DNA of 64,000 nt from Antedon mediterranea (Eukaryota > Echinodermata > Crinoidea > Comatulida > Antedonidae). This document shows, piece after piece, positions 1 to 12,367 of this stretch (the stretch's first letter is position 1; every line of letters starts with the position of its first letter). A program made the translations under genes and the position numbers. The stretch lies in NCBI RefSeq assembly GCF_964355755.1, contig NC_092675.1, forward strand, positions 933,001 to 997,000, given 5' to 3'. The notes beneath the pieces were generated by a model that had not been told where the DNA came from, searched no databases, and saw only the letters and a program-made list of their open reading frames with translations.

Positions 1-1173
1 CTACGCGTTTCATGTCGTTTTAAGCATGTCAAAAATTCCCACGCGTGCGCACATTTTTACGTGTGCGGTGCGCACGTAGCATTGAAAACGTATTTTTTTT
101 GCGTGATTTATGTTGTTCCAGCTTTTTCAAGTAATTTTACCAAATTTTAAACAATTTCGACTTAAAGATACGTCATACGAGCACGTCGAATTGGACAATT
201 GGCGCGCGTTTTTTATGAAAAGGTTAAAAAATTCGTTTAAAATATGCCTTTTTTTAAACAGTCGTAATTTCTAAACTAGACGGTCAACTTTTTGTGGATG
301 GCATATTCTGGAAGTAGATGAGTTGTAGATATCGGATCAGGTAGTAATATGGCTAACCGGACATTGTGACGTCATCGTATGGCCACACGAATATAAAATT
401 TAGGATTTTTGTATCTTTCGTCATAGCTCATCACATTGAATAGAGCGCATCTCCACTTATCCGTTTTCCATTTTCACCCCGATTTTGATATTGTCTAGGT
501 CAATCAAGTATCTTTCGCATGAGCTAAAAATATTTTAATTTTTTTGACGTCATCATGCCTAAAAATTTAAATCACGTGTGGCATTAATTTCATCTTTACA
601 GTAAATTTTAATCTGTTATAGCTCGTAAGAATAAAATGTGATAATCACGATTAAAACTTTTTCTGGAAGCTATTGGATTGTAGATACGAAATTATGTAAA
701 AATGTTGCCAATCGGATGTTGTGACGTCATCATATGGCCAGTTAAATAAAAAAGGTCGTATTTTCATCTTTTGCGTCATAATTCATTACATTTAAAAGAG
801 CGCGCATCAATATTTCACGTATTCAAATTTCTTCTACACGCTAATACGTTGTTGCTGAGATAATTTCCTTTCGGAATTGCTACCTTCGCGTTTCATTTTA
901 AAACCATCAACATGTTAAAAATTGCAATAAATAGCGGGTCCCGTAATTTCACCTATTCTACACTGTATGTGATATGGATACAGATACTGTGTATACTATA
1001 TATGAATTTAAATAATAAAATTCAGCAATAACAACATATCATATTCTTCAGTTCAGGTCATAATGCCAACGTGAACACTTCCTTTTGTCCTCAACCTATC
1101 CTCTTAATGTTAATGTTGCACCACTTGCGTGGCGGATAACCAAACTCGTCAAAGTGACGAGTTACATGTCTAG
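1..1173 (+). mobile_element. Array unit A (type 1), 5'-truncated by window edge
   Basis: The 3' portion of a unit. Hairpin at 1143-1163, CTAG at 1170-1173. It matches unit E (6239-7411) at a constant offset of 6238 with only a few substitutions seen by eye, so A and E are very recent copies of each other although three other units lie between them. Confidence 0.7.
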
Positions 1174-2841
1174 TTTTTTCTGTATTATTAGTTATCCGCA
1201 CTTGGCGGATAACTCCTTGTTATTGTATGGGATCAATATTTTTTTCTGTATTATTAGTTATCCGCACTTGGCGGATAACTCCTTGTTATTGTATGGGATC
1301 AATATTTTTTTCTGTATTATTCTTCTTTCTTTCTCGCTATTTTTGTGTAGAGCGTTTCTCTAAAATGTGTAAACATAACATTTTATAACTTTGACAACAT
1401 GTGGGCATTTACGTGAAGTTGTGCACCTCCTATTTTTGAATTACGTCAGAGTTGCGCAACGTGACTTACGCGCGATTTTATGATTTTTTATGATTGATCA
1501 TAGATTAAAAACTAAAAGTGATTTTTAATTGACACTTTGTGAAAGTTTAATTTATATCATGCGCTAACTTTCTGTTTGAAAAAAATTGCGTGTTTTACAC
1601 AAAGTTACGCGCGCACGCGCATTTAAAATTTCAAAATGCGCAAAAATAATTTCTAATCAACTTTCTACGCGTTTCATGTCATTTTAAGCATGTACAAAAT
1701 TACCGCGCGCGCGAAAAATATTACGCGCACGGTGCGTATAGAGCATGAAAATCATGTTTTTTTCTCTTGAATTGTGATTTTCCAGCCTTTCCTAGTCATT
1801 TTCAAAAAGATTGACATCATTTCAAATTAAAATTACGTCATACGAACACGTTGATTTAGCCCATTTGCGCGCGTTTTAGTTGAAAAAGTTACAAAATGTT
1901 GTCAAAATTATGCCTATTTTGAATGTTTTATAGCTTCTCAGGATCAACGATTACCCCTAATTTTTTTAACTTAATATGTAAGCAGATATGTTGTAGATAT
2001 GAATTCATGCAGAATTTTTACCTCACGGATGTTGTGACGTCATCATATGGCCACACGAATGTAAAATATAGAATTTTTTTGTCTTTCGTTATTGCTCATC
2101 ACATTCAATGGAGCGCATCACGCTTATACGTATTTCTTTTTCTCCGAGATTTTAATATTGTCTAGGTCAATCAACTATCTTTCGCATGAGATAAAAATAT
2201 TTTAATTTTTATGACGTCATCATGCCTAAAAATTTTAATTACGTGGGTCATTAATTTCATCTTTACAGTAAATTTTAATCTGTAATAGCCCGTCAAAATA
2301 AAATGTGATAATCACGATTAAAACATTTTCTGGAAGCTCTTGGATTGTAGATATGAAATCATGTGAACATTTTGCCAATCAGATGCTGTGACGTCATCAT
2401 ATTGCAAGTTAAATAAAAAAAGTCGTATTTTCATCTTTTGCATCATAGTTCATTATATTTAAAAGAGCGCGCATCAATATTAAACGTATTCAAATTTCTT
2501 CTACACGTTAATATGTTGTTGCTGAGATAATTTGCTTCCGAAATTGCTATCTTAGTGTTTCATCTTGATACCGTCGCCATGTTACAAATTTGAATAAATG
2601 GCGGGTCCCGTGATTTCACCTATTCTACACTGTATGTAACATGTATACAGATTATACTGTTTGCATGTATATACTATATGACACAAAATTGACAGAATTC
2701 AGCACTAACAACATATCATATTCTTCAGATCAAGTCATAATGCCATAATTTTTTCTCTGTGCAATATTCTAACGTATGACGTGCACATGGCGTTTGTCGT
2801 GCGGATAACTAACTCGTCAAAGTGACGAGTTACATGTCTAG
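1174..2841 (+). mobile_element. Array unit B (type 2) with duplicated 5' module
   Basis: Hairpin 2811-2831, CTAG 2838-2841. The unit starts with a T-rich stretch and two copies of a 66-bp 5' module. The body from 1321 matches units C and D with a 1522-bp period. It contains three TGACGTCA palindromes, at 2035-2042, 2212-2219 and 2389-2396. Confidence 0.7.
1180..1311 (+). repeat. 66-bp tandem duplication of the 5' hairpin module
   Basis: The segment starting CTGTATTATTAGTTATCCGC occurs at 1180 and again at 1246; CTGTATTAT recurs at 1312 and leads into the unit body. Each copy contains the inverted repeat GTTATCCGC / GCGGATAAC around a 5-base loop. Confidence 0.85.
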
Positions 2842-4363
2842 TTCTTCTTTCTTTCTCGCTATTTTTGTGTAGAGCGTTTCTCTAAAATGTGTAAACATAA
2901 CATTTTATAACTTTGACAACATGTGGGCATTTACGTGAAGTTGTGCACCTCCTATTTTTGAATTACGTCAGAGTTGCGCAACGTGACTTACGCGCGATTT
3001 TATGATTTTTTATGATTGATCATAGATTAAAAACTAAAAGTGATTTTTAATTGACACTTTGTGAAAGTTTAATTTATATCATGCGCTAACTTTCTGTTTG
3101 AAAAAAATTGCGTGTTTTAGACAAAGTTACGCGCGCACGCGCATTTAAAATTTCAAAATGCGCAAAAATAATTTCTAATCAACTTTCTACGCGTTTCAAG
3201 TCATTTTAAGCATGTACAAAATTACCGCGCGCGCGAAAAATATTACGCGCACGGTGCGCATAGAGCATGAAAATCATGTTTTTTTCTCTTGAATTGTGAT
3301 TTTCCAGCCTTTCTTAGTCATTTTCAAAAAGATTGACATCATTTCAAATTAAAATTACGTCATACGAACACGTTGATTTAGCCCATTTGCGCGCGTTTTA
3401 GTTGAAAAAGTTACAAAATGTTGTCAAAATTATGCCTATTTTGAATGTTTTTTAGCTTCTCAGGATCAACGATTATCCCTAATTTTTTTAACCTAATATG
3501 TAAGCAGATATGTTGTAGATATGAATTCATGCAGAATTTTTACCTCACGGATGTTGTGACGTCATCATATGGCCACACGAATGTAAAATATAGGATTTTT
3601 TTGTCTTTCGTTATTGCTCATGACATTCAATGGAGCGCATCACGCTTATACGTATTTCTTTTTCTCCGATATTTTAATATTGTCTAGGTCAATCAACTAT
3701 CTTTCGCATGAGATAAAAATATTTTAATTTTTATGACGTCATCATGCCTAAAAATTTTAATTACGTGGGTCATTAATTTCATCTTTACAGTAAATTTTAA
3801 TCTGTAATAGCCCGTCAAAATAAAATGTGATAATCACGATTAAAACATTTTCTGGAAGCTCTTGGATTGTAGATATGAAATCATGTGAACATTTTGCCAA
3901 TCAGATGCTGTGACGTCATCATATTGCCAGTTAAATAAAAAAAATCGTATTTTCATCTTTTGCATCATAGTTCATTATATTTAAAAGAGCGCGCATCAAT
4001 ATTAAACGTATTCAAATTTCTTCTACACGTTAATATGTTGTTGCTGAGATAATTTGCTTCCGAAATTGCTATCTTAGTGTTTCATCTTGATACCGTCGCC
4101 ATGTTACAAATTTGAATAAATGGCGGGTCCCGTAATTTCACCTATTCTACACTGTATGTAACATGTATACAGATTATACTGTTTGCATGTATATACTATA
4201 TGACACAAAATTGACAGAATTCAGCACTAACAACATATCATATTCTTCAGATCAGGTCATAATGCCATAATTTTTTCTGTGTGCAATATTCTAACGTATG
4301 ACGTGCACGTGGCGTTTGTCGTGCGGATAACTAACTCGTCAAAGTGACGAGTTACATGTCTAG
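2842..4363 (+). mobile_element. Array unit C (type 2)
   Basis: Hairpin 4333-4353, CTAG 4360-4363. Nearly identical to unit B at a 1522-bp offset. It begins directly with TTCTTCTTTC after the CTAG of unit B and lacks the 5' hairpin module. Confidence 0.7.
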
Positions 4364-5890
4364 TTCTTCTTTCTTTCTCGCTATTTTTGTGTAGAGCGTT
4401 TCTCTAAAATGTGTAAACATAACATTTTATAACTTTGACAACATGTGGGCATTTACGTGAAGTTGTGCACCTCCTATTTTTGAATTACGTCAGAGTTGCG
4501 CAACGTGACTTACGCGCGATTTTATGATTTTTTATGATTGATCATAGATTAAAAACTAAAAGTGATTTTTAATTGACACTTTGTGAAAGTTTAATTTATA
4601 TCATGCGCTAACTTTCTGTTTGAAAAAAATTGCGTGTTTTACACAAAGTTACGCGCGCACGCGCATTTAAAATTTCAAAATGCGCAAAAATAATTTCTAA
4701 TCAACTTTCTACGCGTTTCATGTCATTTTAAGCATGTACAAAATTACCGCGCGCGCGAAAAATATTACGCGCACGGTGCGCATAGAGCATGAAAATCATG
4801 TTTTTTTCTCTTGAATTGTGATTTTCCAGCCTTTCCTAGTCATTTTCAAAAAGATTGACATCATTTCAAATTAAAATTACGTCATACGAACACGTTGATT
4901 TAGCCCATTTGCGCGCGTTTTAGTTGAAAAAGTTACAAAATGTTGTCAAAATTATGCCTATTTTGAATGTTTTATAGCTTCTCAGGATCAACGATTACCC
5001 CTAATTTTTTTAACTTAATATGTAAGCAGATATGTTGTAGATATGAATTCATGCAGAATTTTTACCTCACGGATGTTGTGACGTCATCATATGGCCACAC
5101 GAATGTAAAATATAGGATTTTTTTGTCTTTCGTTATTGCTCATCACATTCAATGGAGCGCATCACGCTTATACGTATTTCTTTTTCTCCGAGATTTTAAT
5201 ATTGTCTAGGTCAATCAACTATCTTTCGCATGAGATAAAAATATTTTAATTTTTATGACGTCATCATGCCTAAAAATTTTAATTACTGTACGTGGGTCAT
5301 TAATTTCATCTTTACAGTAAATTTTAATCTGTAATAGCCCGTCAAAATAAAATGTGATTATCATGATTAAAACATTTTCTGGAAGCTCTTGGATTGTAGA
5401 TATGAAATCATGTGAACATTTTGCCAATCAGATGCTGTGACGTCATCATATTGCAAGTTAAATAAAAAAAGTCGTATTTTCATCTTTTGCATCATAGTTC
5501 ATTATATTTAAAAGAGCGCGCATCAATATTAAACGTATTCAAATTTCTTCTACACGTTAATATGTTGTTGCTGAGATAATTTGCTTCCGAAATTGCTATC
5601 TTAGTGTTTCATCTTGATACCGTCGCCATGTTACAAATTTGAATAAATGGCGGGTCCCGTAATTTCACCTATTCTACACTGTATGTAACATGTATACAGA
5701 TTATACTGTTTGCATGTATATACTATATGACACAAAATTGACAGAATTCAGCACTAACAACATATCATATTCTTCAGATCAGGTCATAATGCCATAATTT
5801 TTTCTGTGTGCAATATTCTAACGTATGACGTGCACGTGGCGTTTGTCGTGCGGATAACTAACTCGTCAAAGTGACGAGTTACATGTCTAG
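4364..5890 (+). mobile_element. Array unit D (type 2)
   Basis: Hairpin 5860-5880, CTAG 5887-5890. Nearly identical to B and C but 5 bp longer through an insertion near 5286 (AATTACTGTACGTGGG against AATTACGTGGG). Starts TTCTTCTTTC and lacks the 5' hairpin module. Confidence 0.7.
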
Positions 5891-7411
5891 TTTCTCTTCT
5901 TTCTTTCTGTATGATTTTTGTGGAACGCTTTTCTCGAAAACTTGCAAACATAACATTTTGTAACTTTCTCAACATATCGTCATGCACATGAAGATGTGCA
6001 GCGAAGCTTTTCATGATGTTTACAATTGCGCAACGTGACTTACGCGCGATTTAACGATTTTGTCGTATTTAACATAGCTCGACAACCAAATAACATTTCA
6101 ACTTGAAACTTTGAAAAAGTTTAATTTATATCATGCGCTAACTTTCTGTTGAAAAAAAATTGCGTGTTTTACACAAAGTTACGCGCGCACGCGCATATAA
6201 AATTTCAAAATGCGCAAAATTAATTTATAATCAACTTTCTACGCGTTTCATGTCGTTTTAAGCATGTCAAAAATTCCCACGCGTGCGCACATTTTTACGT
6301 GTGCGGTGCGCACGTAGCATTGAAAACGTATTTTTTTCGCGTGATTTATGTTGTTCCAGCTTTTTCAAGTAATTTTACCAAATTTTAAACAATTTCGACT
6401 TAAAGATACGTCATACGAGCACGTCGAATTGGACAATTGGCGCGCTTTTTTTATGAAAAGGTTAAAAAATTCGTTTAAAATATGCCTTTTTTTAAACAGT
6501 CGTAATTTCTAAACTAGACGGTCAACTTTTTGTGGATGGCATATTCTGGAAGTAGATGAGTTGTAGATATCGGATCAGGTAGTAATATGGCTAACCGGAC
6601 ATTGTGACGTCATCGTATGGCCACACGAATATAAAATTTAGGATTTTTGTATCTTTCGTCATAGCTCATCACATTGAATAGAGCGCATCTCCACTTATCC
6701 GTTTTCCATTTTCACCCCGATTTTGATATTGTCTAGGTCAATCAAGTATCTTTCGCATGAGTTAAAAATATTTTAATTTTTTTGACGTCATCATGCCTAA
6801 AAATTTAAATCACGTGTGGCATTAATTTCATCTTTACAGTAAATTTTAATCTGTTATAGCTCGTAAGAATAAAATGTGATAATCACGATTAAAACTTTTT
6901 CTGGAAGCTATTGGATTGTAGATACGAAATTATGTAAAAATGTTGCCAATCGGATGTTGTGACGTCATCATATGGCCAGTTAAATAAAAAAGGTCGTATT
7001 TTCATCTTTTGCGTCATAATTCATTACATTTAAAAGAGCGCGCATCAATATTTCACGTATTCAAATTTCTTCTACACGCTAATACGTTGTTGCTGAGATA
7101 ATTTCCTTTCGGAATTGCTACCTTCGCGTTTCATTTTAAAACCATCAACATGTTAAAAATTGCAATAAATAGCGGGTCCCGTAATTTCACCTATTCTACA
7201 CTGTATGTGATATGGATACAGATACTGTGTATACTATATATGAATTTAAATAATAAAATTCAGCAATAACAACATATCATATTCTTCAGTTCAGGTCATA
7301 ATGCCAACGTGAACACTTCCTTTTGTCCTCAACCTATCCTCTTAATGTTAATGTTGCACCACTTGCGTGGCGGATAACCAAACTCGTCAAAGTGACGAGT
7401 TACATGTCTAG
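5891..7411 (+). mobile_element. Array unit E (type 1)
   Basis: Hairpin 7381-7401, CTAG 7408-7411, preceded by the type 1 motif GCGGATAACCAA. Its last 1173 bp are almost identical to unit A. Its start (TTTCTCTTCTTTC, then TTTCTGTATGATTTTTGTGG) resembles inverted unit H. Confidence 0.7.
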
Positions 7412-8932
7412 TTCTGTATTATTCTTCTGTCTTTCTTCCTTTTTTTGTGAGCCCTGTTTCTCTAAAATGTGTGAACAGAACATATCATAACTTTGTCAAC
7501 ATATAGATATTTACGTGAAGTTGTGCACCTCCTATTTTTGAAAAACGTCAGAGTTGCGCAACGTGACTTGCGCGCAATTTTATGAATTTAAATGATTGAT
7601 CATAGATTAAAAACCGAAAGTCATTTTGTATTGAGACTTGGTGAAAATTTAATTCATATCAAGAGTCAACTTTATGTGGATTAAAAATGGCATGTTTCAC
7701 ACAAAGTTACGCGCGCACGCGCATTTAAAATTCTAAAATGCGAAAAATCAATTTCTAATCAACTTTCTACGCATTTCTTGTCATTTTGAGCATGTCAAAA
7801 ATTCCCACACGTGCGCAAATTTTTACGCGCGAGGGGCGCACGTAGCTTTAAAAACATACTTTTTTCGCGTGATTTATGTTTTTCCAGCCTTTTCTAGTAC
7901 TTTTACCAACTTTTAAACAATTTCGACTTAAAATGACGTCATTACGAGCTCGTCGAATTGAATAATTTGCGCGCGTATTTGATCAAAAAGCTAAAAAAAA
8001 CGTCAAAATTATGCCTTTTTTTAAACAGTCGTAGTTTCTAAACTAAACGGTGAAAGTTATTTTTATTACATATTATGGAAGTTGATGAGTTGTAGATATC
8101 AAATCATACATTAATATGGCTAACAGGACATTTTGACGTCATCGTATGGCCACGCGAATATAAAATATAGGATTTTTGTCTCTTTCGTTATTGCTCATCA
8201 CATTCAATGGAGCGCATCACGCTTATCCGTATTCCATTTTCTCCGAGATTTTAATATTGTCTAGGACAATCAACTACCTTTCGCATGAGTTAAAAATATT
8301 TTAATATTTGTAACGTCATCATGCCTAAAAATGTTATTTACTTGGGTCATTAATTTCATCTTTACAGTAAATTTTAATCTGTTATCGCTCGTAAGAACAA
8401 AATGGGATAATCACGATTAAAATGTTTTCTGGAAGCTATTGGATTGTAGATACGAAATCATGTAAACATTTTGCCAATCGGATGTTGTGACGTCATCATA
8501 TGGCCAGTTAAATAAAAAAAGTCGTATTTTCATCTTTTGCGTCATAGTTCATTACATTTAAAAGAGCGCGCATCAATATTTCACGTGTTCAAATTTCTTC
8601 TACACGTTAATATGTTGTTGCTGAGATAATTTCCTTCCGAAATTGCTACATTCGCGTTTCATTTTGAAACCGTCAATATGTTAAAAATTTGAATAAATAG
8701 CGGGTCCCGTAATTTCACCTATTCTACACTGTATGTGATATGTATACAGATTATACTGTGTATACTATATGACACAAAATAACAGAATTCAGCAATAAAA
8801 ACATATCATATTCTTCAGTTCAGGTCACAATGCCATAATCTTTTTCCGTGTGCAATATTCCAACGTATGACGTGCACGTGGCGTTTGTCGTGCGGATAAC
8901 TAACTCGTCAAAGTGACGAGTTTCATGTCTAG
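7412..8932 (+). mobile_element. Array unit F (type 2)
   Basis: Hairpin 8902-8922, CTAG 8929-8932. Starts TTCTGTATTATTCTTC. From about 7990 to the end it is nearly identical to unit K (about 14260-15205), while its first part differs, which indicates a mosaic origin for one of the two. Confidence 0.68.
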
Positions 8933-9199
8933 TTAGTTATCCGCATTCAGCGGATAACTCCTTGTAACTGTCCTGTTTCATCATCTTTTTTTTTTTTTTC
9001 TGTATTCTTCTTTCTTTCTGTCATTTTTGTGCAGAGCATATCTCAAAAACGTGTAAAGTTAACATTTCATAACTTTGTCAACATATGGGCATTCACGTGA
9101 AGTTGTGCTTTTTTATTTTTGAATGACGTCAGAATTGCGCAACATGACTTACGCGCGTTTTAACGAATTTCGCGTATTTAACATAAATCAAAAACCATA
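8933..9199 (+). mobile_element. Array unit G, left part (interrupted)
   Basis: Begins immediately after the CTAG of unit F with TTAGTTATCCGC, the intact 5' terminal module (hairpin GTTATCCGC / GCGGATAAC at about 8936-8958), then a T tract and the normal unit body. The body stops at 9199 within ...AAAAACCATA, where an inverted element is inserted, and resumes at 12368. Confidence 0.7.
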
Positions 9200-10720
9200 C
9201 TAGACATGTAACTCGTCACTTTGACGAGTTTGGTTATCCGCCGCGCAAGTTGTGCAACATTAACATTAAGGGGATAGGTTGAGGACAAAAGGAAGTGTTC
9301 ACGTTGGCATTAGGACCTGAACTGAAGAATATGATATGTTGTTATTGCTGAATTTTATTATTTAAATTCATATATAGTATACACAGTATAATCTGTATCC
9401 ATATCACATACAGTGTAGAATAGGTGAAATTACGGGACCCGCTATTTATTGCAATTTTTAACATGTTGACGGTTTTAAAATGAAACGCGAAGGTAGCAAT
9501 TCCGAAAGGAAATTATCTCAGCAACAACGTATTAGCGTGTAGAAGAAATTTGAATACGTGAAATATTGATGCGCGCTCTTTTAAATGTAATGAATTATGA
9601 CGCAAAAGATGAAAATACGACCTTTTTAATTAACTGGCCATATGATGACGTCACAATATCCGATTGGCAACATTTTTACAAAATTTCGTATCTACAATCC
9701 AATAGCTTCCAGAAAAAGTTTTAATCGTGATTATCACATTTTATTCTTACGAGCTATAACAGATTAAAATTTACTGTAAAGATGAAATTAATGCCACACG
9801 TGATTTAAATTTTTAGGCATGATGACGTCATAAAAATTAAAATATTTTTAATTCATGCGAAAGATAGTTGATTGACCTAGACAATGTCAAAATCGGGGTG
9901 AAAATGGAAAACGGATAAGTGGAGATGCGCTCTATTCAATGTGATGAGCTATGACGAAAGATACAAAAATCCTAAATTTTATATTCGCGTGGCCATACGA
10001 TGACGTCACAATGTCCGGTTGGCCATATTAATACCTGATCCGATATCTACAACTCATCTACTTCCAGAATATGCCATCCACAAAAAGTTGACCGTCTAGT
10101 TTAGAAATTACGACTGTTTAAAAAAAGGCATATTTTAAACGAATTTGTTAACCTTTTCATAAAAAACGCGCGCAAATTGTCCAATTCGACGTGCTCGTAT
10201 GACGTCTCTTTAAGTCGAAATTGTTTAAAATTTGTTAAAATTACTTGAAAAGGCTGGAAAAACAGAAATCACGCGAAAAAAATACGTTTTCAATGCTACG
10301 TGCGTACTGCACACGTAAAAATGTGCGCACGCGTGGGAATGTTTGACATGCTTAAAACGACATGAAACGCGTAGAAAGTTGATTATAAATTAATTTTGCG
10401 CATTTTGAAATTTTAAATGCGCGTGCGCGCGTAACTTTATGTAAAACACGCAATTTTTTTCCAACAGAAAGTTAGCGCATGATATAAATTAAACTTTTGC
10501 AAAGTTTCACTTTAAAATGTTGTTTGGTTTTTGACATATGTTAAATACGAGAAAATCGTTAAATCGCGTGTACGTCACGTTGCGCAATTGTAAACATCAT
10601 GAAAAGCTTCGCTTGACGACGTTACATAAATGTCAAAATGTTAACATAGTTAACAAAATGTTATGTTTGCAAGTTTTAGAAAAAAACGTGCCACAAAAAT
10701 CATACAGAAAGAAAGAAGAA
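9200..10720 (-). mobile_element. Inverted unit H (type 1), 3' end of nested insertion
   Basis: Read on the minus strand it ends in the hairpin (9210-9230) and CTAG (9200-9203), preceded by GCGGATAACCAA. The body matches units A and E. Its 5' end abuts the CTAG of unit I at 10721-10724 and lacks the 5' hairpin module, like the plus-strand internal junctions. Confidence 0.7.
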
Positions 10721-12367
10721 CTAGACATGAAACTCGTCACTTTGACGAGTTAGTTATCCGCACGACAAACGCCACGTGCACGTCATACGTTGGAATATTG
10801 CACACAGAAAAAGATTATGGCATTATGACCTGAACTGATGAATATGATATGTTGTTAGTGCTGAATTCTGTTATTTTGTGTCATAGTATACACAGTATAA
10901 TCTGTATACATATCACATACAGTGAAGAATAGGTGAAATTACGGGACCCGCTCTTTATTCCAATTTTTACCATGGCGACGGTATCAAAATGAAACACTAA
11001 GATAGCAAATTCGGAAGGAAAGTATATCAGTAAGCACATATTAATGTGTAGAAGAAATTTAAATACGTAAAATATAGATGCGCGCTCTTTTAAATGTGAT
11101 GAACTATTACGCAAAATATGAAAATATGACTTTTTTTATTCAGCTGGCCATATGATGACGTCACAACATCCGATTGGCAAAATGTTTACATGAATTCGTA
11201 TCTACAATCCAATAGCTTCCAGAAAACGTTGTAATCATGATTATCACTTTTTATTCTGACGAGCTATAACAGATTAAAATTTACTGTAAAGATGAAAATA
11301 TGTGACCCAGGATATTTACATTTTTAGACATTATGACGTCATAAAAATTAAAATATTTTTAACTCATGCGAAAGAAAATTGAATGACCTAGACAATATAA
11401 AAATCAAAGTGAAAATGAATAACGGATAAGTGGAGATGCGCTCTATTAAATGTGATAAGCTATGACGAAAGATACAAAAATCCTATATTTTATATTCGTG
11501 TGGCCATACGATGACGTTGCAATGTCCGGTTAGCCATATTAAAGCATGATCCGATATCTACAACTCATCAACTTCCAGAATATGTAATAAAAATAATTTT
11601 TACCGTTTAGTTTAGAAACTACGACTGTTTAAAAAAATGCATTATTTTGCCGAATTTGTTAACTTTTTCATCAAAAACGCGAACAAATTATCCAATTCGG
11701 CGTGCTCGTATGACGTCATTTTAAGTCGAAATTGTTTAAAAGTTGGTAAAATTACTAGAAAAGGCTGAAAAAACATAAATCACGTGGAAAAAGTATGTTT
11801 TTAACGCTACGTGCGCACCGCGCGGGTAAAAATTTGCGCATGCGTGGGAATTTTTGACATGCTCAAAATGACAAGAAACGCGTAGAAAATTGATTAGAAA
11901 TTGATTTTTCGCATTTTAAAATTTTAAACGCGCGTGCGCGCGTAACTTCTTGTAAAACATGCCATTTTTTGTGCAAAAAAAGTTTGCCCTTGATATGACT
12001 TAAATTTTCACAAAGTGTAAAAAAAAAATTACGCTTGGTTTTAAATCTATGATCAATTTAAAAAAATCATAAAATCATGCGTAAGTCACGTTGCGTAACT
12101 ATGACGTAATTCAAAAATAGGAGGTGCACAACTTCACGTAAATGCCCATATGTTGACAAAGTTATGAAATGTTATGTTTACCCATTTTAGAGATACGCTC
12201 TGCACAAAAAGTGAGGGAGAAAGACTGAAGAATAATGAAAAAAAAAAAAAAGACACAGGACAGTTACAAGGAGTTATCCGCTAAATGCGGATAACTAAAA
12301 ATAAAAAGTTGATGTTGATTTCGTACAATCACAAGAGGTTATCAGCAACTTCGTTGCGGATAACCAA
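10721..12367 (-). mobile_element. Inverted unit I, 5' end of nested insertion
   Basis: Minus-strand unit with hairpin 10731-10751 and CTAG 10721-10724. On the minus strand its 5' end starts TTGGTTATCCGC and carries two 5' modules: an outer degenerate one and an inner one close to that of unit G. The outer end meets plus-strand sequence TAACAATTT at 12368, which continues the interrupted unit G. Confidence 0.68.

Noticed and set aside
1923-5209. Three nearly identical 80-residue open frames at 1923, 3445 and 4967
   Set aside because: They recur only because the 1522-bp unit recurs, show no domain or codon signature, and the equivalent frame is broken in other units.
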